Assembly (NCBI RefSeq): GCF_020905415.1
Contig: NZ_JAJJMP010000001.1
Coordinates: 1,995,501-2,059,500, forward strand
Source of the DNA: Myroides oncorhynchi
GTDB lineage: Bacteria; Bacteroidota; Bacteroidia; Flavobacteriales; Flavobacteriaceae
DNA length: 64,000 nucleotides
Direction of reading: 5' to 3'
Shown: positions 10,133 through 18,474 of the stretch, piece after piece
Layout of the letters: each line of letters opens with the position of its first letter
Numbering within the stretch: the first letter of the stretch is position 1
Notes under the pieces: generated by a model
Databases searched by the model: none
What the model was told of the DNA's origin: nothing
What the model saw: only the letters and a program-made list of their open reading frames with translations
Program-made: the position numbers and the translations under genes

Positions 10133-13100
10133 TAGAAAGTAGCATTAAGAGAGAAAGTTAATATTGGCTGTAATACATCATTTAGAGAACCTCTATCTGT
10201 CTGAAAACGGTATGTGTAGATATTATCTGCTTGTACACTTAGCTGTAGGGATTTAAAATACTTATTGATAAAATTATTACTGCCTATGTTGTAACTAAGT
10301 TGTATGTAATTTAGCTTGATAAAGTCTGTTTTATATATAGTTCTATTATTAGCAAAGCTTTGAGAATAATCTTCTGCATTGTTTGGTAGTTTTTTGATAG
10401 GATATACTTTATCTTCATCTCCTACCTCGAACCAGCTGTCTTGTAACTGTCCCTCTATGGCATTTAAATTAGAACTTTTATAGTCTCTTACATAAGATTG
10501 GCTATACATTTTCTTACCACCGAAATTATAGTTGATATTTACATTTAATGCCCAATTTCTATAAGTAAAGTAGTTGTTGAAAAAGCCGTTATAAGGAGCT
10601 ATACTATATCCAATACGTCTGAAGTGATTTGCATTTCTTCGTTCATTTAGATCTATTACATGGCCATCATTATCTATGTATTCAGGTACTCCTGTTAATG
10701 GATGTATACCATTAGTTTGTAGCCCATAGATGATACCTAGAGGTTTGCCTACTTCGTATTCTGGTATTACAGATTCTTCTGTTAGATATATTCTATCTGT
10801 ACCATAAAGAGCTTTTACCTTATTTGCGTTATAGGACAAGGAAAGAGAAGTATTCCATCTAAAATCTTTTAGGCGGATAGCATCTCCACTTAACATAAAT
10901 TCTATCCCTCTATTTTCTAGTTCTCCTATATTTTTAGTATATGTATTAAATCCATTACTCATAGCTATAGGCATAGATAGTATAGCATCTTTTGTCTTGT
11001 TTTGATAGAAGTTAACTAATAGATTTAGTCTTTCAAAGAAGCCGAAATCTACAGAGTAATTTATAGAGTGTGTTTGTTGAGGTTTTAAATCTTTATTAGG
11101 TATTCCTTGTAGCATTAATAATCTATAGTCTCCATAGAATGTATTAGGGTTGCTAAAAGTTGATTCTATATCTCTTATTGAGATTCCTGTCATACTTGCT
11201 GTATATCCTAACGAGGCTTTAAATTTCAAATCAGTTAGTATATTTTGACTCTTGAAAAAATCATAGTGAATAGGAGACCATCCTATTCCCGTAGACCATG
11301 CATCATTCCATCGTTTACTTGAAGGTAAAAAGGAAGAGCCATCTCTTTTAAAACTTCCATATACATCATAAATCCCTTTATACGTATATCCCATCGCAGC
11401 TCCAAAACCAAGTTGTGTATTCTTTATTTTGCTTCCTGAGTTTTTAGGGGCATATTCACCTATTAAAGAATTATTGATACCTGATAAGCTACTAATGTCA
11501 TCCGCTATTCCATGTCCTTCACCCCCAATTATTTTTGTATTAGTAGTATAGTAATCCATATTTACTCCTAAGAAAATATCATGGTCACCGAATTGTTTTT
11601 GGTAATTAGCACGTAGATTATATGTAAAATCGAAGTTCTTGCTATCTGAGTCAGATATAAAGCCTTTAGCATTGTTTGGTTTTTGCTTTTGACTATAAGC
11701 ATTCCCAAGTATTCTTTTATAAGTTTCGCTTAATGAATAGTCAGCACCTATTACCCCTGCTATGTTTAATTCGGGTAATATATCCCATTGCATTACCATG
11801 GAACTACTAAATCTTTTACTAGTCTGTTTTTGTTTATATTGATTGATTAAGTCAGCATAAGAGCGACCTGAGTAACTTGTTAGTTTTGTCGAGTGTTTTG
11901 TTTCATAAGGATTAAGTATAAAGGCTAATGAAGTAGGATCATTATCCATTCCATTTTCAGTATTGGTAGTCGAAAGCCCAAAACTATTGTTAAGAGATAA
12001 GGTTAGATTAGGGGCTAATATATAATCTAAATTGGCACGTGCGGTTATTTGATTGATATCATTACCTGGTATACGACCACCTTGTTTACTGTAATTCAGC
12101 GAGTAGAAATAAGAGTTTTTTTCGGTACCACCTCTTACACTAAGGTTATGAGATTGGAAATAATTAGGCTTTACTAATTCTTTAAACCAATCTGTATTAA
12201 TTCTTCTTAAGGAGTCTAATTTGTGTTCTCCTTCTTGTAGTTTCTGACTTAGAAGAGGACTGTTCGGATAGATACTATTGATATATTCAGATGAGTATAG
12301 ATATCCTGGAGTAGCAGGATTTTGCATTCTGAGTTCGAATGCTAATTTCTCATCAGTCTTCATCATATTAGCCGTTCTTTCCCCTCTCATCGTTACTCCT
12401 TGTTTCATAGCATAACTAATAATGGGTTTACCATCAAAACCTCTTTTAGAAGTTAATTCGATAACTCCATTAGCCGCCTTAATACCATATAGAGCGGTAG
12501 CAGGAGCATCCTTTAATACCTTGATAGTGGAGAAGTCATTAGGATTAAGAGTCATAAAAGTCTCTGTCGAAATCACAATTCCGTCCATTATAAATAGTGG
12601 CTCATTGGCATTTCCTTGATAGTTAAAAGAAGAGTTACCACGTAATCTTATTTCTGGTTTTTTGCCTAGTTCTCCAGAGTAAGTAACAGTAAGACCTGCT
12701 ACTTGTCCTTCTAATAACTTAGCTATATTCAACTCTGAGCGTTGGTTCAGCTGTGTCATGTCTACTGTGACTACAGAACCTGTACTATTACGAATGTCGA
12801 TATCATTGATATTAGTAGATTTTCTGATAATCAGCTCATCTAGTTGTTTTGTAGTGGGTAGTAGATAGATAGTTTGATTTCCCTTTTTTAATTTTATTTC
12901 TAGGTTTTCATAACCTTCATGGCTGATGATAACAGAAGAATGATAGAGTTCAGGAATTTGAATTTCTCCTTTTTCATTAGTGAAGAAGGTATCACCAGAG
13001 GCTAATACAGTTATGATTGCTGTATCAATAGGTTTTTTTGTTTCTAGATCTAATATCTTACCTGTATAAACAGGATGCTGAGCGAAAGTACTAAAGGTAC

Positions 13101-13155
13101 ACAATAGACTTACTAAGAGTGTTATAATAGCAGTCTGTCTGAATGAAAGCAACAT
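10132..13155 (-). CDS. SusC/RagA-family TonB-linked outer-membrane transporter
   Basis: 1007 residues: signal peptide to about 25 ('TFAQ'), a carboxypeptidase-regulatory-like beta-sandwich (about 28-105), a TonB plug with 'GQVAGLTV', 'IRLRGNSSF', 'PLFIMDGI' and 'VLKDAPATALYGIKAANG' (about 145-235), then a large beta-barrel ending in Phe ('LNATF'). These are the hallmark SusC segments. It is the first gene of a four-gene minus-strand operon whose promoter is at 13196-13225. It takes its energy from ExbBD-TonB, which is encoded at 27.6-30.6 kb in this window. The barrel ligand cannot be told from sequence. Confidence 0.95.
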   Translation of the reverse strand: MLLSFRQTAIITLLVSLLCTFSTFAQHPVYTGKILDLETKKPIDTAIITVLASGDTFFTNEKGEIQIPELYHSSVIISHEGYENLEIKLKKGNQTIYLLPTTKQLDELIIRKSTNINDIDIRNSTGSVVTVDMTQLNQRSELNIAKLLEGQVAGLTVTYSGELGKKPEIRLRGNSSFNYQGNANEPLFIMDGIVISTETFMTLNPNDFSTIKVLKDAPATALYGIKAANGVIELTSKRGFDGKPIISYAMKQGVTMRGERTANMMKTDEKLAFELRMQNPATPGYLYSSEYINSIYPNSPLLSQKLQEGEHKLDSLRRINTDWFKELVKPNYFQSHNLSVRGGTEKNSYFYSLNYSKQGGRIPGNDINQITARANLDYILAPNLTLSLNNSFGLSTTNTENGMDNDPTSLAFILNPYETKHSTKLTSYSGRSYADLINQYKQKQTSKRFSSSMVMQWDILPELNIAGVIGADYSLSETYKRILGNAYSQKQKPNNAKGFISDSDSKNFDFTYNLRANYQKQFGDHDIFLGVNMDYYTTNTKIIGGEGHGIADDISSLSGINNSLIGEYAPKNSGSKIKNTQLGFGAAMGYTYKGIYDVYGSFKRDGSSFLPSSKRWNDAWSTGIGWSPIHYDFFKSQNILTDLKFKASLGYTASMTGISIRDIESTFSNPNTFYGDYRLLMLQGIPNKDLKPQQTHSINYSVDFGFFERLNLLVNFYQNKTKDAILSMPIAMSNGFNTYTKNIGELENRGIEFMLSGDAIRLKDFRWNTSLSLSYNANKVKALYGTDRIYLTEESVIPEYEVGKPLGIIYGLQTNGIHPLTGVPEYIDNDGHVIDLNERRNANHFRRIGYSIAPYNGFFNNYFTYRNWALNVNINYNFGGKKMYSQSYVRDYKSSNLNAIEGQLQDSWFEVGDEDKVYPIKKLPNNAEDYSQSFANNRTIYKTDFIKLNYIQLSYNIGSNNFINKYFKSLQLSVQADNIYTYRFQTDRGSLNDVLQPILTFSLNATF

Positions 13156-13195
13156 AGTGTTATTTTGTAATTAAGACTAATTCTAAATTAATGTG

Positions 13196-13225
13196 CAAAA
13201 ATAACTAGTTTTTTGTCTTTTCAAA
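13196..13225 (-). promoter_or_regulatory. Promoter of the SusCD-M16 operon
   Basis: On the minus strand: TTTG (13225-13222), 18-bp spacer, TATTTTTG (13203-13196), matching the Bacteroidota -33/-7 pattern. The predicted start of transcription is about 30 nt before the susC ATG at 13155. Confidence 0.75.
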
Positions 13226-13493
13226 GGATAAAGTGTGTTTATTTAGATTAGATATTGTTTAAAGGTTGGCGCATTGCGATGTTGGTAAGTAGTTTTGTTG
13301 TTTTGTTTTTTGTGCTTTTGAGAGTTCATTTATCTTTTAAAGGGCAATGTTCTGTATTTGTTTACTTACTTTTTTGAAAGTTGATGTTTGAGGGTTTGTG
13401 CTTTAATTAAGAAGTAAAAATGATGTAAAAAACGAGTGTTTATATCGTTTATTCTCAGTGATTATAAAGTGGTGTTTTTGTCCCATTCATTAA

Positions 13494-13780
13494 AAAACAT
13501 CTACTAGATGTTTTATTAATGCTCTGTGTGGATATAGACGGCGCAGTATTATCAAGTATTATGGATGTAGACGTCACGGATTTCAAATCTACGACAGCGT
13601 AAGTATTGTGGATATAAACGTCACGTCTTGTTGGCATATAGCGGTAGGGGCATATAACTATACGCCCACCTAAAACATCTAGATGTTTTAATGTGTGATA
13701 TATTGTGGCTACTGTGTGGACATAGACCTCAAGTACAGTCAGTATATAAAAAGTAGTGGACGTATTACTATACGCCCACA
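13494..13780. repeat. REP-like structured repeat region, two units
   Basis: Two related units lie head to tail. Read on the minus strand, each begins with a GTGGGCGTATAGT hairpin (13756-13779 and about 13647-13669) whose arms pair with G-U or compensating changes, and each ends with AAAACATCT...AGATGTTTT: a perfect 20-bp palindrome at 13671-13690 and a 9-bp-arm hairpin at 13494-13514. Between them lie degenerate copies of GTGGATATAGACG on the plus strand at about 13528, 13560, 13608, 13716 and 13756. The 32-bp spacing of the first two is not a multiple of three, so these are not protein repeats. I think it is an interspersed non-coding element; a small RNA is also possible. Confidence 0.6.
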
Positions 13781-13806
13781 TATATGTTATGATTTAAAAA
13801 AACAGC

Positions 13807-14307
13807 TTATTTCTTTAGCTTCTTATATTCTCTAATTAACTCTTTAAGTTGGCGATTAGATGTTGGATCAACATCTTTATCAGATAAGAAATGTCTGAAT
13901 GTGAAATGGCTTCTATAATTCTTTGACACGATTTCTTGATCAAGAATAAATAGGTCGTTTCTTAATTGTTGTTTTTCTACTTCGTAGGCAGTTAAGGCTT
14001 CGAACTTATCTTTAAAATCTCTTCTAAACGTGTTTGTATTAAAAGGGATAGAATTTAGAATCTGCATTTGCTTTTTAGACTTTAGGTCTAAAGTAGAGAT
14101 GATCTTAATAGCGAGTGCATCTATTTCTATTTTAGTTAAAGAGTCTATTTTCTCAGGTAAGTAAGATTTTATTTTTTTAATCGGCTTTACTTTGCTTGAC
14201 TGTTTAGTTACAGTTTTTTTTGAAGTTGATGAAGGAGCATAACCAGTTCCAAAGCATTTATCACAAAAAGGGTCTAAGCCTTCACAAGAGCAAATTTCTG
14301 TTCTCAT
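13807..14307 (-). CDS. Small protein with N-terminal DnaJ-like zinc-ribbon motif, unknown function
   Basis: 166 residues. The N terminus carries 'CSCEG' then 'CDKCFGTGY', a four-cysteine arrangement with a CxxCxGxG-like knuckle of the kind seen in DnaJ zinc fingers, so zinc binding is likely. A Lys/Ser-rich linker (about 28-50) and a helical, charged C-terminal part follow. There is no signal peptide, so it is cytoplasmic. It stands alone, with a -7 box about 110 nt upstream and the repeat region beyond its 3' end. I recognise no family beyond the zinc-ribbon-like start. Confidence 0.65.
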   Translation of the reverse strand: MRTEICSCEGLDPFCDKCFGTGYAPSSTSKKTVTKQSSKVKPIKKIKSYLPEKIDSLTKIEIDALAIKIISTLDLKSKKQMQILNSIPFNTNTFRRDFKDKFEALTAYEVEKQQLRNDLFILDQEIVSKNYRSHFTFRHFLSDKDVDPTSNRQLKELIREYKKLKK

Positions 14308-14414
14308 ATTTTTGAATTACATTTTAATTTAAGGAGGCTTGATAGTAGCCTTGTTATTTTACAGTACTGATTTATTACAAAGAAATAAGTCATGTAGATT
14401 GTAAAATAACTGCG

Positions 14415-14422
14415 CAAAGATA
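14415..14422 (-). promoter_or_regulatory. Candidate -7 box for the zinc-ribbon protein gene
   Basis: Exact TATCTTTG on the minus strand, about 108 nt before the ATG at 14307. I see no good TTG at the right distance upstream, so the call rests on the -7 box alone. Confidence 0.4.
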
Positions 14423-14490
14423 ATTGAATTTTTATAGCCTTGGTGAGGTTAAAACTAGAATGGGCAGCAATAGACTATAAATAAAACAAA

Positions 14491-14517
14491 AAAGGACTGC
14501 GTATTAAGCAATCCTTT
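14491..14517 (-). terminator. Rho-independent terminator of the amidohydrolase gene
   Basis: On the minus strand AAAGGATTGC / GCAGTCCTTT (one mismatch) with a 7-nt loop, followed by a T-rich tail (TTTTTTGTTTT). It lies 22 bp beyond the stop codon at 14539. Confidence 0.8.
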
Positions 14518-14538
14518 AGATATAGAATAGTGAAGTTA

Positions 14539-15870
14539 TTACTTCTTCGTGTTGATTGTGTTTTTATAGATTTGTCCGCCTTTCATGATAAGGATAAAGC
14601 TCTTCTCAGGGTTAGCGATAAGAGATAAATCTTTAAGAGGGTTACCGTCTACTAGTAGTAAGTCAGCATAAGCTTTTTCTTCTACGACACCTAGCTTACC
14701 AGGGTAAGGGCTGCGAAGACCTGATAGTTGTAATAGTTCAGCATTATCTTGCGTTACCATTTTAAGGATTTCAGCATTAGTAAACCACTTTTGAAGACGT
14801 AAGATATAATCGTTTTGATCTTTATTAAGTTCTGGTTCGAATAAGAAGTCAGTACCCCAAGCTAGTTTTACTCCTAATTTTTTAGCTAGTGGCCATACTT
14901 TATCTTGACCTTCTAATACAGGCTTGCGCTTTTCTTTACGTTGCGCATCCATATTGTCATTATTGTCCATTAGGTTTTGTAAACTTAACCAAATATTCTT
15001 CTCTGCCATTATCTTTAATGTTTCCTCATCTAGCATTTGTCCATGTTCGATAGACTTAACACCAGCTTCGATAGCACGTTGTACAGCTCTAGGTGTATAA
15101 GCGTGTACCATCACGTACGTTCCCCAGTCTTCAGCTGCATCCACTGCTGCTTTTACTTCGTCAAATGTATATTGAGTCACATCGATTGGGTCATACGCTG
15201 ATGAAGTCCCTCCACCTGCCATTACCTTAATCTGACTTGCTCCGAAACGCAAATTCTCTCTTGTAGCTGTAAGTACTTCGTCACGTCCATCAGCGATAAA
15301 TGTAGCCCCCATTTCTTCTGCTCGAGATGGTTTACCAAAGAAACGACGTGAGCGTTCATTAGGTGTTCTAAAGTCACCATGTCCTGCAGTTTGACTGATA
15401 GTAGCGCCAGAAGGCCAAATACGAGGACCAGATACTTTATTAGCATCAATAGCTGCTTTTAAAGGGAAGATAGGTCCTCCAGCATCACGCACACTTGTAA
15501 AACCGCGCATTAGCATATTATTAGATCCTACAGCGACTTCTTTCATTAAACTTTCTGGTGTAGCAGTAGGTGACATCATTTGTTCCATTGTTAAAGCACC
15601 GAATACCATGTGTACGTGTACATCAATTAATCCAGGCATTAAGGTTTTGCCATTACCATTGATCTTAACTACATCTTTATCCTTAACAGATATAGCTGAA
15701 GAACTTATCTTTTCGATAGTTTGACCTGACACTAATACATTCATAGGAGCAGTAAGAGCTGCTGTTTTGTGATCTAATATTCTAACATTCTCGATAAGAA
15801 CTTGTTTTGTCTGTGCAAATGTGATTGTTGTACTGACAAAAAATAGAGTTAATAAGTATTTAAACTTCAT
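14539..15870 (-). CDS. Exported metal-dependent amidohydrolase (imidazolonepropionase/prolidase-like)
   Basis: 443 residues with a signal peptide ('FFVSTTITFAQ', to about 20), so periplasmic or secreted. Amidohydrolase-superfamily motifs appear in order: 'GLIDVHVHM' (the HxH metal pair, about 80-88), 'IKVMAGGG' (bridging Lys), 'VMVHAYT' and 'SIEHG' (two metal His) and 'AWGTD' (catalytic Asp). All five key positions are present, so the enzyme should be active. Exported members of this group cleave dipeptides or related cyclic amides, but the substrate cannot be told here. It is a single gene with its own terminator. Confidence 0.9.
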   Translation of the reverse strand: MKFKYLLTLFFVSTTITFAQTKQVLIENVRILDHKTAALTAPMNVLVSGQTIEKISSSAISVKDKDVVKINGNGKTLMPGLIDVHVHMVFGALTMEQMMSPTATPESLMKEVAVGSNNMLMRGFTSVRDAGGPIFPLKAAIDANKVSGPRIWPSGATISQTAGHGDFRTPNERSRRFFGKPSRAEEMGATFIADGRDEVLTATRENLRFGASQIKVMAGGGTSSAYDPIDVTQYTFDEVKAAVDAAEDWGTYVMVHAYTPRAVQRAIEAGVKSIEHGQMLDEETLKIMAEKNIWLSLQNLMDNNDNMDAQRKEKRKPVLEGQDKVWPLAKKLGVKLAWGTDFLFEPELNKDQNDYILRLQKWFTNAEILKMVTQDNAELLQLSGLRSPYPGKLGVVEEKAYADLLLVDGNPLKDLSLIANPEKSFILIMKGGQIYKNTINTKK

Positions 15871-16079
15871 GATATATTGGGAGTTATGTGGTTATTCGTA
15901 TTAAGATGAATAAGGCTCTAAGTTATTATAAAAGTGGCGTTTTGCCTAATATTATTTTGTTTAACAATAATATTGGGTGGTTTTAGGATATAGTTTATCG
16001 GATTATGGAGTATTGAAAGGGATAAGTTGATGTATTGTAAATAATTGTAATTATAATAAGGTAGAACTTGAGAAAGTTT

Positions 16080-16087
16080 TAAGTTTG
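16080..16087 (+). promoter_or_regulatory. Candidate -7 box upstream of dtd
   Basis: Exact TAAGTTTG about 30 nt before the dtd ATG at 16117. There is no TTG at the normal -33 spacing. The rest of the 15871-16116 gap is AT-rich with nothing else I can name. Confidence 0.45.
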
Positions 16088-16116
16088 TAAGTATTAGTGA
16101 GAAAATATATAAAGTA

Positions 16117-16569
16117 ATGAGAGTAGTAATCCAACATGTAGCAAAAGCGTCTGTAACAGTTGAAGGGAATGTAATCGGAAGTATCGGTCATGGGCTGTTA
16201 GTGTTAGTAGGAGTAGAAGATGTTGATACAGTACAAGACATAGAATGGCTATCAGGGAAGATAGTGAATTTGCGTATATTTGAAGATGAAGCAGGGGTAA
16301 TGAATAAGTCTATTAAGGATGTGGGGGGAGATGTGTTATTAGTAAGCCAATTCACATTACATGCTTCTACTAAAAAAGGAAATAGACCCTCTTATATTAA
16401 AGCTTCTAAGCCAGACTTTGCTGTACCGATGTATGAGAAGTTTATCACACAGTTAGAAAAAGATATGGAGAAGTCAATACAGACAGGAGAATTCGGAGCA
16501 GATATGAAAGTAGAGCTGCTGAATGATGGCCCTGTAACTATAGTAATCGATAGTCAAAATAAAGAATAA
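16117..16569 (+). CDS. dtd: D-aminoacyl-tRNA deacylase
   Basis: 150 residues, the normal length of the family. It hydrolyses D-amino acids mischarged onto tRNA (and glycine from tRNA-Ala), acting in the cytoplasm as a homodimer. The two active-site signatures are visible: 'SQFTLHA' (about 77-83) and 'NDGPVT' (about 137-142), the latter with the Gly-Pro that screens chirality. It is the first gene of a tight run: its stop overlaps the next start (TAATG), then come a MazG-like gene and aroA with gaps of only a few bases. Confidence 0.97.
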   Translation: MRVVIQHVAKASVTVEGNVIGSIGHGLLVLVGVEDVDTVQDIEWLSGKIVNLRIFEDEAGVMNKSIKDVGGDVLLVSQFTLHASTKKGNRPSYIKASKPDFAVPMYEKFITQLEKDMEKSIQTGEFGADMKVELLNDGPVTIVIDSQNKE

Positions 16570-16772
16570 TGAATAGTTTAGTCAAGTTTAGTTTATTCAC
16601 TATCATCTATGTGATGATGACGTGGTTCTTAACAGAAGAAGTGGGATGTGCTTTCTCTGGAGATCAGCAGTGTTTAATAAGTTTTGTAGCGAAGTACATT
16701 ATCTTTATGATATTGATGTTCGTTTATGACAAGTGGATTAAAGGAAGAATTTTTAAAACAAAAAATAAGTAA
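16569..16772 (+). CDS. Small two-helix membrane protein, unknown function
   Basis: 67 residues. Two hydrophobic stretches (about 5-21 and 38-54) flank a polar loop with two Cys ('VGCAFSGDQQCL'), and the C terminus is Lys/Arg-rich, suggesting both ends in the cytoplasm with the cysteines outside and perhaps disulfide-bonded. It starts inside the dtd stop codon (TAATG) and ends 4 bp before the MazG-like gene, so it is a translated operon member rather than a chance frame. I know no function. Confidence 0.7.
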   Translation: MNSLVKFSLFTIIYVMMTWFLTEEVGCAFSGDQQCLISFVAKYIIFMILMFVYDKWIKGRIFKTKNK

Positions 16773-16776
16773 GAGT

Positions 16777-17103
16777 ATGAATATTCAGGATGCACAACTA
16801 GCTGTAGATAATTGGATCAAAGAACATGGAGTTCGTTATTTTAACGAATTAACTAATATGGCTCAGCTTACTGAGGAGGTAGGTGAAGTAGCTCGTATCA
16901 TCGCGAGAAGATATGGAGAGCAATCTGAGAAAGAGAGTGATAAAAATAAAGACCTAGGTGAAGAGTTGGCAGATGTGGTATTTGTAGTGATGTGCCTAGC
17001 TAACCAGACAGGTGTGAATCTTCAAGAAGCTTTTGATAAAAAAATGGATTTTAAAACAAAGAGAGATCACGACCGCCACCACAATAATGAAAAACTAAAA
17101 TAA
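16777..17103 (+). CDS. MazG-like nucleotide pyrophosphohydrolase
   Basis: 108 residues from the ATG at 16777; a longer frame to 16726 would overlap the preceding gene and adds no conserved sequence. The family motif is clear: 'LTEEVGEVARII' (ExxE of helix 1) and 'DLGEELADVVFVVMCLA' (ExxD of helix 2), the four acidic residues that bind Mg2+ in all-alpha NTP pyrophosphatases. Such enzymes hydrolyse non-canonical NTPs to NMP and pyrophosphate. The acidic sites are intact. It sits in the dtd-aroA run, 6 bp before aroA. Confidence 0.88.
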   Translation: MNIQDAQLAVDNWIKEHGVRYFNELTNMAQLTEEVGEVARIIARRYGEQSEKESDKNKDLGEELADVVFVVMCLANQTGVNLQEAFDKKMDFKTKRDHDRHHNNEKLK

Positions 17104-17109
17104 GAAGAC

Positions 17110-18336
17110 GTGAATATTAAGCTGTTAAAAAGTAAAATGGAGAATGACAAAACACTTGTCATCTCTGGTAGTAAATCGGAGAGTAATAGATTATTGATAT
17201 TACAAGAGTTGTTTTCATCATTGGTGATAGATAATGTATCTGATTCTGATGATGTACAAGCGATGCAACAAGCGCTAGCTTCAACAGGAGAGGTGGTGGA
17301 TATACACCACGCGGGAACTACTATGCGATTTTTGACAGCTTATTATTCGCTGTGTAGTACTCATACACTGACCCTGACAGGAAGCAGTCGTATGCAAGAG
17401 CGCCCTATCGGGGTGTTAGTAGATGCACTTAGACAGTTAGGAGCTGATATCACGTATGACAAGAAGGAGGGATATCCTCCACTTCGCATTAAAGGGAATG
17501 TGGTAACTGGAGGTAAGGTAGAATTACCTGCAGATGTGAGTAGTCAATATATCACTGCTATGTTATTAGTAGGGACAAAATTAGAGAAGGGAATAGAGCT
17601 CCATTTAATAGGAAACATTACCTCTCGTCCTTATATAGAAATGACTTTAGCATTATTAAGTCAATTAGGTGTAGAGAGTAGTTTCGAAGGAAATATCATT
17701 AAAGTAAATCCTTTAGTTAAAGCTGGTACAGAACAGTTCACTGTAGAGTCGGACTGGTCTTCGGCATCTTATTTTTATTCTTTTGTTGCATTATCTCCTA
17801 TAGGGACTGCGATAAAACTAAAGAGTTATAAGAAAGATAGTTTGCAAGGGGATAGTTATGTGAGTGAGTTATATGCTACTCTAGGGGTAGAAACTACTTA
17901 TTTAGAAGATTATACTTTAGAACTTAAGAAGGTAAGAGATACTGAGCCTGTGTTTAAAGCAGATTTGATAGAAACTCCTGACTTAGCGCAAACTATAGCT
18001 GTGACTTGTTTTGGTTTAGGGATAAAATGCGAAATGACAGGGTTGCATACTTTAAAGATAAAAGAGACAGATCGATTAGTCGCATTACAGAACGAGTTGA
18101 CTAAATTAGGAGGACAAGTAGATATCACTAATGAATCTATGCTTATTCATCCTTCAAAAGGAATGAAGGAAGGAATATCAATTAATACTTATCAAGATCA
18201 TAGAATGGCGATGGCTTTCGCACCATTATCTTTAAAAGGTGAACTAGAGATTTTAGAGGCTGAAGTAGTAACTAAGTCATTTATAAACTACTGGGATTGT
18301 CTAGCTGAAATAGGCTTAAATATGGAGAAAAAGTAA
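17110..18336 (+). CDS. aroA: 3-phosphoshikimate 1-carboxyvinyltransferase (EPSP synthase)
   Basis: 408 residues, slightly shorter than enterobacterial AroA. It joins phosphoenolpyruvate to shikimate-3-phosphate in the chorismate pathway. Visible motifs: 'GSKSESNR' (Lys-Ser-Arg substrate loop, about 21-28), 'HAGTTMRFLTA' (PEP loop, about 67-77), 'SRMQERPIGVLVDALRQLGA' split over about 93-112, and 'QDHRMAMAFAP' (about 360-370). The frame begins with GTG at 17110, 6 bp after the MazG-like stop; the first ATG (17137) would leave only a few residues before the substrate loop, so GTG is preferred. An aromatic synthesis gene in a quality-control operon is a common flavobacterial loose arrangement. 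Confidence 0.95.
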   Translation: MNIKLLKSKMENDKTLVISGSKSESNRLLILQELFSSLVIDNVSDSDDVQAMQQALASTGEVVDIHHAGTTMRFLTAYYSLCSTHTLTLTGSSRMQERPIGVLVDALRQLGADITYDKKEGYPPLRIKGNVVTGGKVELPADVSSQYITAMLLVGTKLEKGIELHLIGNITSRPYIEMTLALLSQLGVESSFEGNIIKVNPLVKAGTEQFTVESDWSSASYFYSFVALSPIGTAIKLKSYKKDSLQGDSYVSELYATLGVETTYLEDYTLELKKVRDTEPVFKADLIETPDLAQTIAVTCFGLGIKCEMTGLHTLKIKETDRLVALQNELTKLGGQVDITNESMLIHPSKGMKEGISINTYQDHRMAMAFAPLSLKGELEILEAEVVTKSFINYWDCLAEIGLNMEKK

Positions 18337-18364
18337 GGTGCTAAAATTAAATATGGCTAAATAC

Positions 18365-18396
18365 TTGACAACCCCTACTCTGAGGTTGTATATTTG
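18365..18396 (+). promoter_or_regulatory. Promoter of queA
   Basis: TTG at 18365-18367, 21-bp spacer, TATATTTG at 18389-18396. The transcript would start near 18403, leaving a leader of about 70 nt before the queA ATG at 18475. Confidence 0.65.
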
Positions 18397-18474
18397 TACT
18401 CAATTTGGACATTTATGCACTTTATAAATGACTGAATAAGGTTTAGTATTATTTTCTAACAAAACACATATTCA

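Noticed and set aside
13494..13780. CRISPR array or integron attC sites
   Set aside because: Repeats are degenerate with irregular spacing; no cas or integrase genes nearby.
13455..13781. 108-codon minus-strand frame through the repeat region
   Set aside because: Its sequence is explained by hairpins and repeats whose spacing (32 bp) is not a multiple of three; no promoter or family.
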